Assembly (NCBI GenBank): GCA_031263335.1
Contig: JAISGB010000268.1
Location: 1 to 8,187, forward strand
From: Eubacteriales Family XIII. Incertae Sedis bacterium
GTDB taxonomy: Bacteria > Bacillota > Clostridia > Peptostreptococcales > Anaerovoracaceae
Length of the DNA: 8,187 bases
Direction: 5' to 3'
The translations under genes and the position numbers were made by a program. The notes beneath the pieces were generated by a model. That model was not told the DNA's origin. It did not search any database and saw only the letters and a list, made by a program, of their open reading frames with translations. Below are positions 1 to 6,564 of the stretch, in pieces. Position 1 is the first letter of the stretch. Each line of letters starts with the position of its first letter.

Positions 1-40
1 TGTCCGTTGAATAGTCTTGATTTAACTTTTGAACTGTAAT
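1..40. other. AT-rich window edge, coding status undetermined
   Basis: This short stretch is clearly more AT-rich than the genes beside it. On the minus strand the frame read from a TTG at 49-47 stays open to the edge and would give MKEITVQKLNQDYSTD, but that TTG has no ribosome-binding site before it and lies upstream of the only good Shine-Dalgarno sequence. On the plus strand the frame from base 1 ends at a TAA (37-39) after the tail CPLNSLDLTFEL. I recognise neither peptide. Either could be the end or beginning of a gene outside the window, so no gene is called. Confidence 0.3.
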
Positions 41-77
41 CTCCTTCAAGGAAGGGGAGCGCGTTTGTTCAACGCGC
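41..77 (-). promoter_or_regulatory. Leader with two hairpins, second one covering a Shine-Dalgarno sequence
   Basis: Downstream of the promoter at 88-115 the minus-strand RNA would first form a 7-bp hairpin (arms 71-77 and 59-65, GCGCGTT against AACGCGC, 5-nt loop). A second hairpin follows directly (arms 51-59 and 41-47, loop 48-50, two unpaired G's at 56-57), and its 3' arm contains AAGGAG (41-46). The two stems share base 59. The site could be a translation-control leader of the next gene. The first hairpin could instead act as a weak terminator for dprA, although no clear U-tract follows it. No ATG, GTG or TTG lies within reach after AAGGAG inside the window. Confidence 0.4.
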
Positions 78-87
78 AACCCTTACC

Positions 88-115
88 ATTATATACTATC
101 ATATCTACTTTGCAA
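88..115 (-). promoter_or_regulatory. Probable sigma-A promoter for a unit beyond the left edge
   Basis: On the minus strand TTGCAA (110-115) is followed after 16 bp by a perfect TATAAT (88-93). The -35 element matches consensus at four of six positions. The promoter overlaps the last codons of dprA (stop at 105-107), so it starts a new unit pointing left, out of the window. In many Firmicutes topA follows dprA, so topA is a possible target, but nothing here shows it. Confidence 0.55.
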
Positions 116-971
116 TCAGTATTTTGCCGCAATAATAGCCGACGAAGCCCTTCATCTCCAAGGCGGTGACGAGCGCGGCGGCCTGTTGCGCGGATTTTCC
201 GATCAGGCGCGCGAGGTCATCCACGTTCAGTTCCCCGTTTTCGCGCACGGCCTCGAACGCCGCCCGTTCGTCCGCGCCGAGCGCCCGCGCGTCCTCTTCG
301 CGCACGACGGTTTTCACGCCCAGATCGGTCAGCACGTCGTCGATAAACACCAAAGGCGTTGCGCCGTCGCGTATGAGCTTGTTGCAACCCAAACTGGTCT
401 TACGGTTGATGTTGCCGGGCGTCGCGTAGACCGGTCTTCCCTGTTCCGCCGCGCGCTCGGCCGTGATGAGGGAACCGCTGGACAAACCCGCCTCCACGAT
501 GACGACGGCGGCGCACAGGCCGCTTATGACGCGGTTTCGGGCAGGAAAGGTGTATTTCGCGGGCCGAGTCCCCGGCGGGTATTCCGAGACCAAGAGGCCC
601 GTCTGCGCGATGCGGTCACGCAAACGCGTGTTCGATCTCGGATAACAGATGTCGAGGCCGCACCCCATGACGGCGATGGTCGCCCCCTCGCCCGCAAGCG
701 CGCCCAAATGCGCGAACGAATCCACGCCCTCCGCCATGCCGCTGACCACGACGAGGCCGTATTCCGCGTATCGCTTTGCCATCGTCATCGCCGCCCATTT
801 GCCGTATTCGGTCGCCCGCCTGGCGCCCACCACCGCGACGGCGGGCTTGGACAAGAGGGAGACGTCCCCCTCGACATACAATTGCTTGGGAGGCTGATCG
901 ATGAGGCGCAGGAGCGCCGGATAATCCGCGTCCGCGAGCGTGAGGAAGGCCGGTTCCCGTTCAATCGTCAT
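105..971 (-). CDS. dprA: DNA-processing protein DprA (RecA loader on single-stranded DNA)
   Basis: DprA binds incoming single-stranded DNA in the cytoplasm during natural transformation and loads RecA on it; the gene is also kept in bacteria not known to be transformable. The 288-residue product has the Rossmann-type DprA core at about residues 15-215: VAVVGARR (45-52), SGMAEGVDSFAH (77-88), FPARNRVISGL (142-152), SGSLITA (165-171), ATPGNINRKTSLGCNKLI (183-200) and DGA (202-204). A C-terminal winged-helix-like domain follows at about 236-288. The N-terminal SAM-like domain of longer homologues is absent; such short forms are common. The ATG overlaps the comM stop by 11 bases, which suggests translational coupling. 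Its only SD candidates are a distant GGAG 13 nt upstream and a GC-rich GGCGG. It is the last gene of the yraN-comM-dprA operon. Family identity is firm; a role in transformation here is inferred. Confidence 0.95.
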   Translation of the reverse strand: MTIEREPAFLTLADADYPALLRLIDQPPKQLYVEGDVSLLSKPAVAVVGARRATEYGKWAAMTMAKRYAEYGLVVVSGMAEGVDSFAHLGALAGEGATIAVMGCGLDICYPRSNTRLRDRIAQTGLLVSEYPPGTRPAKYTFPARNRVISGLCAAVVIVEAGLSSGSLITAERAAEQGRPVYATPGNINRKTSLGCNKLIRDGATPLVFIDDVLTDLGVKTVVREEDARALGADERAAFEAVRENGELNVDDLARLIGKSAQQAAALVTALEMKGFVGYYCGKILIAK

Positions 972-2562
972 ATCCGCCGCCTATCTCCGAGGGGCGCCGA
1001 TAGCTGATGGCCTCGGATATGTGGTCGGCCTTTATGATCTCCGATCCCTCGATGTCCGCGATCGTCCGCGCGAGCCGCAACATTTTCTTTCCCTGCCTGG
1101 CGCTGAACCCGTACACGGCATAGGCATTGCGGAGCAGCCGATCCGCATCCTCCTCCGTCCGGCAGTACCGCTCGGTCTGCTCGGGCGTGAGCCGCGCGTT
1201 GCATTGTTCGCTATCAGTCGGGGACGCCGACCCGTCGCCTTCCGGGAGATCGAAGACTCCCTCGGCGCCGGCCGCACCGCGCAACCGTTGCATCTCGCGC
1301 GCCCGCGTGACGCCTTCCATCAGTTCTGCGGAGGAAGCGCCCGCACGCCCGTTGAGTTCCGTATACGCTACGCCCGCGACCTGCACGTGCATGTCGATGC
1401 GATCCAAGAACGGGCCGGACACCTTCGACAGATATCTGCGTCGTTGCGCCTCGCCGCAGACGCAGGTATGGGCAGGATCTCCGTAATAGCCGCAGGGGCA
1501 GGGATTCATGGCGACGATCAGGATGAAACGACAAGGGTAACGGTTCCGGAATCCCACGCGCGAAAGATCGATGTACTCATCCTCCAAGGGTTGACGCAAC
1601 ATATCGAGGGTACGGCGGTCGAACTCCGGCAACTCATCCAAAAACAACACGCCCCGATGCGCGAGGGTCAGTTCCCCCGGCTTGGGCCGTCTGCCGCCCC
1701 CCACCATGGCGGCGGCGGTGATGGAATGGTGCGGCGCGCGGAAGGGCCGTTCCGACGAAGGCCGGCTCGCCCGCGCGGTTTCCCCCGCGATGCTGTAGAG
1801 TTTCGCGACCTCGAGGATCTCGTTTCTGCCGAGCGGGGGCAGGATGGTCGGAATCCGCGACGCGAGCATGCTCTTTCCGGTCCCGGGCGGCCCGTACATG
1901 GCCAAGCCATGCATACCCGCCGCGCAGATCTGGAGCGCGCGCTTCGCCCGCTCCTGCCCCTTCACCTCGTCGAAATCCCCGAAATCCGATCGGGACGGGG
2001 GCGACGTATCGCCGCATACGCCGCCCCCGGCGGGTACGGACACGATCTCCCACTTGCCCGAGAAATGATCGATCACCTCCTCGAGATGTTGCGCGGGATA
2101 GCATTCCATACCCTCGACGCAGGACAGATCGCCGAGGTTTTCCTCCGGCAGGAAGACCTTTTTGATCCCCTGTTCCTTCAGTCCGAGCATGAGGGCGGAC
2201 GCCATCTGTACCTTGTGCAACGCGCCGTCCAACGACAGCTCGCCGAGGAAGGCGGTCGACGAGAGCAGGGCGGCGTCCCATTTCTCCGCGGCGGCGACGA
2301 CGCTCACAGCCAACGGCAGATCGAAATGGCTGCCCTCCTTCCTCGCGTCCGCGGGCGACAGGTTGATGGTGATCCGCTTCAATGGAAAGCGGACGCCCGA
2401 ATTTGCGATGGCGGACCGTATGCGCTCTTTGGATTCCCGGACCGTGGCGTTGGGGAGTCCGACCAAGGCCAAACTCGGAAGCCCCGCGCAGAGATCCGTC
2501 TCCACACGCACGAGTTCCACATCGAGACCGCAGATCGATGCGGTCAGCACCTTAGATGTCAT
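961..2562 (-). CDS. comM: YifB/ComM family Mg-chelatase-like AAA+ ATPase
   Basis: The family member ComM is a hexameric DNA helicase that promotes branch migration when transformed DNA integrates; most homologues are untested. The 533-residue product has an N-terminal Lon-like/ChlI domain (about 1-165), an AAA+ core (about 195-400) with Walker A GPPGTGKS (224-231), RAPHHS (275-280), Walker B VLFLDE (305-310), the cysteine-containing NPCPCG (353-358) and GPFLDRID (383-390), and a C-terminal Mg-chelatase lid domain (about 455-525). It is slightly longer than the roughly 500-510 residues usual for the family, mostly through two low-complexity linkers (about 175-195 and 428-452). I chose the ATG at 2562 because AGGAGG lies 11 nt before it; a GTG at 2574-2572 would overlap that site. 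It is the middle gene of a DNA-processing operon, 84 nt after yraN and overlapping dprA. Confidence 0.95.
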   Translation of the reverse strand: MTSKVLTASICGLDVELVRVETDLCAGLPSLALVGLPNATVRESKERIRSAIANSGVRFPLKRITINLSPADARKEGSHFDLPLAVSVVAAAEKWDAALLSSTAFLGELSLDGALHKVQMASALMLGLKEQGIKKVFLPEENLGDLSCVEGMECYPAQHLEEVIDHFSGKWEIVSVPAGGGVCGDTSPPSRSDFGDFDEVKGQERAKRALQICAAGMHGLAMYGPPGTGKSMLASRIPTILPPLGRNEILEVAKLYSIAGETARASRPSSERPFRAPHHSITAAAMVGGGRRPKPGELTLAHRGVLFLDELPEFDRRTLDMLRQPLEDEYIDLSRVGFRNRYPCRFILIVAMNPCPCGYYGDPAHTCVCGEAQRRRYLSKVSGPFLDRIDMHVQVAGVAYTELNGRAGASSAELMEGVTRAREMQRLRGAAGAEGVFDLPEGDGSASPTDSEQCNARLTPEQTERYCRTEEDADRLLRNAYAVYGFSARQGKKMLRLARTIADIEGSEIIKADHISEAISYRRPSEIGGGYDD

Positions 2563-2573
2563 CGCGCCGCGCA

Positions 2574-2579
2574 CCTCCT
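2574..2579 (-). promoter_or_regulatory. Ribosome-binding site deciding the comM start
   Basis: AGGAGG on the minus strand lies 11 nt before the ATG at 2562. It overlaps the upstream in-frame GTG (2572-2574), which makes that longer start unlikely. An imperfect dyad further upstream (2604-2624, TTCGGA against TCCGAA around CGGATCCG) could form an intercistronic stem. Confidence 0.7.
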
Positions 2580-2646
2580 CCGCGTGGGTGTTGCGCGGCC
2601 TCGTTCGGACGGATCCGATCCGAAACGCGCAGGAGACCGCGCGCCC

Positions 2647-3006
2647 TCAGCAAAACGCGTCCTCGATATGCACCACGCGCGCGTCGCCGTCCGTGTAGAG
2701 TATCTCCATGACGTCGAATCGAAAGCAGGTCTCATCCCGTATGGACAGATCCCTCCATCGACTGAACAGATAATAGGAGGCAGTCTGCCTGATATGCCTA
2801 CGCTTATTCGCCGTCACCGCCTCGGCGGGGCTGCCGTACCGCGCCCCTCGGCGGCTCTTCACTTCCACGAAGCAGATCGTATCGTCCAAACATGCGATGA
2901 TGTCTATCTCGCCCAACCTACAGGAAAAATTTTTCGACAGGATCCGATAACCTCGTTGTTCCAGATACGAAGCGGCCGCGGACTCCCCTTCTTGCCATAC
3001 CCTCAT
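2647..3006 (-). CDS. yraN: UPF0102/YraN family endonuclease-fold protein
   Basis: This 119-residue protein belongs to the UPF0102 (YraN) family, which has a restriction-endonuclease-like fold related to Holliday-junction resolvases; its cellular substrate is not established. The core motifs are visible: an N-terminal Glu (Glu9 within WQEGESAAASYLEQRGY, residues 4-20), GEIDIIA (32-38), FVEVKSR (46-52) with the E-x-K signature at Glu48 and Lys50, the helix AVTANKRRHIRQTASYYL (63-80) and RFDVM (96-100). Length is normal. The ATG at 3006 is preferred over an in-frame ATG at 3042 because GGGAGG lies 8 nt before it, while the upstream one has no ribosome-binding site and would start within a few bases of the predicted transcription start. 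It is the first gene of the yraN-comM-dprA operon, an association common in Firmicutes that suggests a shared DNA-processing role. Confidence 0.92.
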   Translation of the reverse strand: MRVWQEGESAAASYLEQRGYRILSKNFSCRLGEIDIIACLDDTICFVEVKSRRGARYGSPAEAVTANKRRHIRQTASYYLFSRWRDLSIRDETCFRFDVMEILYTDGDARVVHIEDAFC

Positions 3007-3014
3007 AACGATCG

Positions 3015-3020
3015 CCTCCC
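3015..3020 (-). promoter_or_regulatory. Ribosome-binding site deciding the yraN start
   Basis: GGGAGG on the minus strand, 8 nt before the ATG at 3006. It favours the 119-residue protein over a 131-residue version beginning at 3042. Confidence 0.75.
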
Positions 3021-3053
3021 TCGATAATTGTAAAAGAAACACTTAACATACAT

Positions 3054-3082
3054 ATATTAACATTAACGCTTTCATCTGTCAA
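3054..3082 (-). promoter_or_regulatory. Near-consensus sigma-A promoter of yraN-comM-dprA
   Basis: The minus strand carries a perfect -35 TTGACA (3077-3082), a 17-bp spacer and a -10 TAATAT (3054-3059). Transcription would start near 3047, giving a short leader of about 40 nt before the yraN ATG. No operator-like symmetry overlaps it, so it looks strong and constitutive. Confidence 0.85.
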
Positions 3083-3111
3083 GTGTGGGGTATTATTAAT
3101 TTTCGAAACTC

Positions 3112-3189
3112 GGCGCAACGGAATTGCGCCCGAAGCATATCGGAAACCGGGGGATCGATTCCCCGGTCGCGGATGCCGAGGCATGGCAT
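3112..3189. repeat. Cluster of three hairpins upstream of the yraN promoter
   Basis: Three short inverted repeats follow each other: 3112-3130 (GGCGCAA against TTGCGCC, 5-nt loop), 3146-3167 (ACCGGGG against CCCCGGT, extended by G-T and A-T pairs, loop TCGA) and 3173-3189 (ATGCC against GGCAT, 7-nt loop). Read on the minus strand, the 3112-3130 stem is followed by a T- and A-rich stretch. The group may be extra termination signals behind trkH or part of an untranslated structured RNA. Confidence 0.5.
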
Positions 3190-3224
3190 TGCGAGATACG
3201 GATTGCGATTGATCGAAACGAAGG

Positions 3225-3251
3225 ACCGACGGCGGTCGATCCGCCGTCGGT
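3225..3251 (-). terminator. Terminator-like hairpin after trkH
   Basis: A perfect 11-bp GC-rich stem (3225-3235 against 3241-3251, ACCGACGGCGG, 5-nt loop) begins 31 nt after the trkH stop. On the minus strand it is followed by TCCTTCGTTTCG, a moderately T-rich tail. It would end the trkA-trkH transcript before the yraN promoter. The weak tail is the main doubt. Confidence 0.7.
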
Positions 3252-3281
3252 TGAGACGTCAAAATATCGAACCGTGATCCG

Positions 3282-4748
3282 TCACCGATTGGGACGCCAA
3301 AACGTAGGTGTCAATAATAAGATTATCGTAAATATTTCCAATCGCCCGATGAGCATGAGCAGACTGAGCAACAGACGCCCGCCCGTTGAGAATATCTCAA
3401 AACCGCTCGTGATCCCAAGGCGTCCGAATCCCAAGCCGGCATTGGAAAGCGCCGCAAGCGCCGCGCTCACGGAGGTCGTCACGCCCTGCCCGTCCAAGGA
3501 CAGGAGCAGACTCCCGGCGGCAAAGACCATCAGGTAGACAAATACGTAGACCGTAATATTCGACACGCGATCTGCGGCGATGGATTGCTCGCCGAGCTTC
3601 ACGGCCACGACGGCGTTGGGATGCAATCGCTTGTATACGTTGCGCCGCACCAACGCGAGGATGACCGCGAGCCGGATGACCTTCACGCCGCCGGCGGTCG
3701 ACGCCGAACAGCCGCCGATGAACAGCGCGAGGAACATGAGCGCCTTGCAGAAGCCGGGCCAAGCGCCGTAGTCCGTGTTCGCGTAGCCGGCGGTGGTGAC
3801 GAACGCTACGGCCTGAAACAGCCCGTAGCGGATCGCCTCCCCGGGGGTGGCGTAGACCTCCTTCACCATGAGGACGAGGATCGTGAGGACGAGGATCGAC
3901 GCGAGGATAATAAAAAACAGGCGGATCTCAGGCTCCTTGAAAAAATCCCGGAACCGTCTGCGCGCGATCAGCCGATAAGAGACGAAATTCAGGGAGGCCA
4001 AGATACAGAACACGGAGATCACGACCTCGATGTAGACGCTGTTGAAATGCTTGATCCCGTCGGCGTAGTTGGAGAGTCCCCCGTTCGCCATGCTGCCAAA
4101 GGCGTGTATCACCGCCTCGTACGGATTCATGCCGCCCACGAGCAACAGCAGAAATTCGATGGCGGTGAGCGAGAGGTAGATCAGGAAAAGCGACTTGGCG
4201 TTGTCCGACATGCGCGTCCGTATCTTGTCCGTCGTGGGCGCCGCCGTTTCGGCGTTGACGATGTTCGCGGCGCCAAACCCAAACGCGGGCAGGATCGATA
4301 TGGCCAAGACGAGGATACCCATGCCGCCGACCCAATTGGAGAGGGAACGCCAGAACAGCAGGCTCCTCGGAAGCGCCGACGGATCGGGGATCATCGAGGC
4401 TCCGCTCGTGGAAAAACTCGAGACGGATTCGAAGAAGGCGTCCGCGAAGGATCGCATCTCCCCCGAGACGACGTAGGGCAACGCGCCCAATGCGGAGAGC
4501 AGGATCCAACAGATGGCCACGACCAACAGCCCTTCGCGCACCCGTATGTTGCTTGAACGGGCGTTGCCGGTCGCGAGGGACAGGAGGAGTCCCGCGACGA
4601 GCAGGACGGCCATGACGACGCCCAAAGCCGCAGTCATATTGTATTCGGCGCAGATCAGAGACACGACGAGCGCGGGAAACATCGCGCCGACGGTGAGCAG
4701 ATTGACGACACCGACGATTCTGACGATAAATTTGAAATTTAAGTTCAT
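3282..4748 (-). CDS. trkH: Trk-type potassium uptake channel subunit TrkH
   Basis: TrkH is the membrane pore of a K+ uptake system gated by the cytoplasmic RCK protein TrkA. The 488-residue product is strongly hydrophobic and shows the four pore-loop repeats of the superfamily: STSGAS (113-118), ANGGLS (221-226), TTAGYA (318-323) and SNAGLG (435-440), each with the filter glycine. Other family marks are the block GGCSASTAGGVKVIRL (345-360), HPNAV (376-380) and GRLEIFT near the C terminus (468-474). The fourth loop has GLG where many homologues have GPG. Length is normal. The start at 4748 has only a weak GGGAA ribosome-binding site 5 nt away (4754-4758) and an AT-rich first segment. It lies 67 nt after trkA with no promoter seen between, so the two are probably co-transcribed. 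Confidence 0.95.
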   Translation of the reverse strand: MNLNFKFIVRIVGVVNLLTVGAMFPALVVSLICAEYNMTAALGVVMAVLLVAGLLLSLATGNARSSNIRVREGLLVVAICWILLSALGALPYVVSGEMRSFADAFFESVSSFSTSGASMIPDPSALPRSLLFWRSLSNWVGGMGILVLAISILPAFGFGAANIVNAETAAPTTDKIRTRMSDNAKSLFLIYLSLTAIEFLLLLVGGMNPYEAVIHAFGSMANGGLSNYADGIKHFNSVYIEVVISVFCILASLNFVSYRLIARRRFRDFFKEPEIRLFFIILASILVLTILVLMVKEVYATPGEAIRYGLFQAVAFVTTAGYANTDYGAWPGFCKALMFLALFIGGCSASTAGGVKVIRLAVILALVRRNVYKRLHPNAVVAVKLGEQSIAADRVSNITVYVFVYLMVFAAGSLLLSLDGQGVTTSVSAALAALSNAGLGFGRLGITSGFEIFSTGGRLLLSLLMLIGRLEIFTIILLLTPTFWRPNR

Positions 4749-4815
4749 ATTAATTCCCGTTCGCGAAACAGCGGGCGCCTCGGTCGCTCCGTCCGTAACG
4801 CGTTTGTTCGCGATA

Positions 4816-6177
4816 TTATCCGAAAAATCCCTGCTTGATCCGCAACAACTTCTCCAGATCGAAGGCGTCGGACAGGAGGGACAGGATGATGACGCGATCC
4901 CCTTCCTCCACCCTTGTATTCTCGTCGGGGATGATGACCTTCGTCCCGCGCTGTATCGCCGCGATGGTCATCCCCGACGGCAGTTTCAGACGGGCGATCG
5001 GTTTGTCCGTCAGCGCCATATCATCCTCGATGACGACCCGGATCAATTCCGCCTGCCCTTGGATGATCTGGGACGAGATGATCTTCGAACCCTGCAGAAA
5101 CCGCAGGATATGGTTCGCGGAAATATCGACGGGATTCAGCACCATATCCACGCCCATGTTTTCGATCAGATCGCCGAAACTCTCGCGGCTGATCTTCGCG
5201 ATCACGTCCTCTATACCGGCCTGTTTCGCCATGAGGGCCAACAACAGGTTTTCCTCGTCAAAGCCCGTGACGCTGACAAAGGCGTCCATATCCTCGAAGT
5301 TCTCGTCCTTCAGCAGATCGATGTCCGTGGCGTCCCCGTGCAGGATGAGCGCGTTGTGCAGACGCGTGGACAGATATTGGCATCGCGCCTTGTCCGAATC
5401 GATGATCTTCACGGAGGCGCCGAAATCCTCCAACATCCCGGCCAGATAGAGGCCGGTCTTGCCCCCGCCCGCGATCATGACCTTGCGGATATCCGTGTAC
5501 TTCCCGCGCTCAAAGACCTTCTTGCTGAGACTGTCGACGGCGTCGCGCTCGCCGACGACGTACAGATCGTCGTCCGCGCCGATGAATACCGCCTCCGCGT
5601 TCGGAATGACGACCTTGCCGCTCTTGGACAAGGCGACGATCCGTATCCCTTTCAGCGCTTGGTCCGCTTCCTTCACCGCAAGCCCGACCAAGGCGGGAAT
5701 CTTGTTCGCGATGAATTCCAACATGGATACGCGGCCCGCATAGAATACGCCGTTGCTCAGGGTGTACTTCTCCACGAGATACTTGTTGATCTCCTCGGCG
5801 ACGCCCAGATCGGGGTTCGTCACATAATCGATGGCGAAAGAATCCATGATGAAGGACTTCTGCCCCATATGTTCCGGATCCCGAAGCCGCGCGATCACCT
5901 TCCCCGCGCCCAACCGCTTGGCCGCAGACGCAATCACGATATTCTTCTCGTCCCGATCCGTGGTCGCGATCAGGCAATCGTACGACCCGACGTTGATCTC
6001 CTTGAGGAGGGAGACCTCCTTGCCGTTCCCCGTAACGCTCGTGATATCCAAGGACGCGCCGAGCCGGCCGATCCATTCCGCGTTCTTGTCGATGACCGTG
6101 ACCGAATGATCCCCGCCGATAAGCATCTCGGCGATCTTCAGTCCCAATTTCCCCGCGCCGACGATCGCGATCTTCAT
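4816..6177 (-). CDS. trkA: Trk system regulatory protein TrkA (two RCK domains)
   Basis: TrkA is the cytoplasmic, nucleotide-binding gating ring of TrkH. The 453-residue protein is two RCK units in tandem. Unit one has the nucleotide-binding glycine motif GAGKLG (7-12) and the acidic residue closing strand 2 (Asp30 in VIDKN), with its RCK-C part at about 145-215. Unit two has GGGKTG (237-242) and Asp260 in IIDSD, with RCK-C at about 370-440. Both glycine motifs are intact, so both sites should bind NAD(H) or ATP/ADP. In Firmicutes RCK-C domains can also bind c-di-AMP; that is not testable here. The ATG at 6177 follows GGGTGG by 6 nt. Length is that of the classical full-size TrkA, not the short single-RCK KtrA. 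It is the first gene of trkA-trkH. Confidence 0.95.
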   Translation of the reverse strand: MKIAIVGAGKLGLKIAEMLIGGDHSVTVIDKNAEWIGRLGASLDITSVTGNGKEVSLLKEINVGSYDCLIATTDRDEKNIVIASAAKRLGAGKVIARLRDPEHMGQKSFIMDSFAIDYVTNPDLGVAEEINKYLVEKYTLSNGVFYAGRVSMLEFIANKIPALVGLAVKEADQALKGIRIVALSKSGKVVIPNAEAVFIGADDDLYVVGERDAVDSLSKKVFERGKYTDIRKVMIAGGGKTGLYLAGMLEDFGASVKIIDSDKARCQYLSTRLHNALILHGDATDIDLLKDENFEDMDAFVSVTGFDEENLLLALMAKQAGIEDVIAKISRESFGDLIENMGVDMVLNPVDISANHILRFLQGSKIISSQIIQGQAELIRVVIEDDMALTDKPIARLKLPSGMTIAAIQRGTKVIIPDENTRVEEGDRVIILSLLSDAFDLEKLLRIKQGFFG

Positions 6178-6225
6178 AGCCGTCCACCCAATCCCATTGT
6201 ATCATCAAACCGTAACATGGGTATT

Positions 6226-6234
6226 ATTGTAGCA
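6226..6234 (-). promoter_or_regulatory. Extended -10 promoter candidate for trkA-trkH
   Basis: The minus strand reads TGC-TACAAT, an extended -10 element (TACAAT at 6226-6231, TG at 6233-6234). No convincing -35 hexamer is found at 16-18 bp. Transcription would start near 6219, about 40 nt before the trkA ATG. The lack of a -35 suits a promoter helped by an activator. Confidence 0.45.
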
Positions 6235-6263
6235 CGTTTCACACCAAAAACATAGATTTTGTA

Positions 6264-6289
6264 ATAGGCGACCGCGCAACGATAGGCGA
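6264..6289. promoter_or_regulatory. Direct repeats ATAGGCGA upstream of the trkA promoter
   Basis: Two identical 8-mers, ATAGGCGA at 6264-6271 and 6282-6289, lie 18 bp apart start to start. They would fall at roughly -45 to -70 from the predicted trkA start, a usual place for activator sites. The second copy overlaps the end of one arm of the inverted repeat at 6270-6333, so the match may be structural chance. Confidence 0.3.
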
Positions 6290-6333
6290 TTGGCCGCAAA
6301 CGCGACAAATCTCACCCCACGCGTTGCGCGGTC
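6270..6333 (-). terminator. 12-bp inverted repeat with an inner hairpin after the SPFH-RHH unit
   Basis: GACCGCGCAACG (6270-6281) and CGTTGCGCGGTC (6322-6333) are perfect inverted repeats around a 40-nt interior, and the interior itself can form a 5-bp hairpin with a 4-nt loop (6293-6306). It begins 11 nt after the stop codon of the ribbon-helix-helix gene. On the minus strand no U-tract follows, so it is an untypical terminator; the T-rich flank is on the plus strand. It could instead be a 3'-end RNA stabiliser or a leader element read into trkA. Confidence 0.45.
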
Positions 6334-6344
6334 TTGATTTGAAT

Positions 6345-6545
6345 TTATCGTTCGCCCGCCTTTCTTTTCTTGACGCACTCCGTCAACAAATATTCGATCT
6401 GGCCGTTCACCGAACGAAATTCATCTTCGGCCCACGCCGCGATCTCCGCGTAGAGCCTGTTCGAAAGCCGCAGGGGTATCTGCTTCTTCCCCGTTCCCGT
6501 CGGCGCCGGTTTTCCCTCGCCCATATCGTCCGATTTCCTCGTCAT
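6345..6545 (-). CDS. Small ribbon-helix-helix (Arc/MetJ-type) DNA-binding protein
   Basis: The 66-residue product has a polar, probably disordered N terminus (1-19), then the pattern of a ribbon-helix-helix fold: strand KKQIPLRLS (20-28), helix [15 protein letters not shown] (29-43), turn RSVNGQ (44-49) and helix [11 protein letters not shown] (50-60). Such proteins dimerise through the strand, which enters the DNA major groove. The motif around [11 protein letters not shown] is one I associate with small proteins encoded beside SPFH genes; the target is not known to me. It begins 19 nt after the SPFH stop, so it is co-transcribed, and is a natural candidate to bind the TGATATCA boxes at the operon promoter. 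The ribosome-binding site is poor (GGGCGGCG just before the ATG); an internal ATG at residue 8 is an alternative start that keeps the fold. It is not followed by a toxin-like gene. Confidence 0.8.
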   Translation of the reverse strand: MTRKSDDMGEGKPAPTGTGKKQIPLRLSNRLYAEIAAWAEDEFRSVNGQIEYLLTECVKKRKAGER

Positions 6546-6564
6546 CGCCGCCCGACCGTCAAAA

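Noticed and set aside
940..3027. Plus-strand open frame of 695 codons opposite comM and yraN
   Set aside because: It is antisense to well-conserved genes, is very rich in Arg, His and Pro, shows no domain, and has no ribosome-binding site. Long antisense frames are expected in GC-rich DNA.
3140..3170. tRNA T-arm look-alike (GGGG-ATCGAT-CCCC)
   Set aside because: No acceptor, D or anticodon arms can be built around it on either strand; it is a plain hairpin.
3585..4556. Plus-strand open frame of 323 codons opposite trkH
   Set aside because: Highly charged, low-complexity translation that is the complement of hydrophobic TrkH codons; not a protein.
4513..6255. Plus-strand open frame of 580 codons opposite trkA
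   Set aside because: Mirror image of the trkA reading frame, with biased composition (Arg, Asp, His) and no recognisable motif.
6178..6344. c-di-AMP (ydaO/yuaA) riboswitch before trkA
   Set aside because: Biologically plausible upstream of potassium genes, but the conserved ydaO sequence blocks are not recognisable and the predicted promoter leaves only about 40 nt of leader.
6345..6545. Antitoxin of a toxin-antitoxin pair
   Set aside because: The fold is of the right type, but neither neighbour is toxin-like; the partner is a 351-residue SPFH protein and the next gene is trkA.
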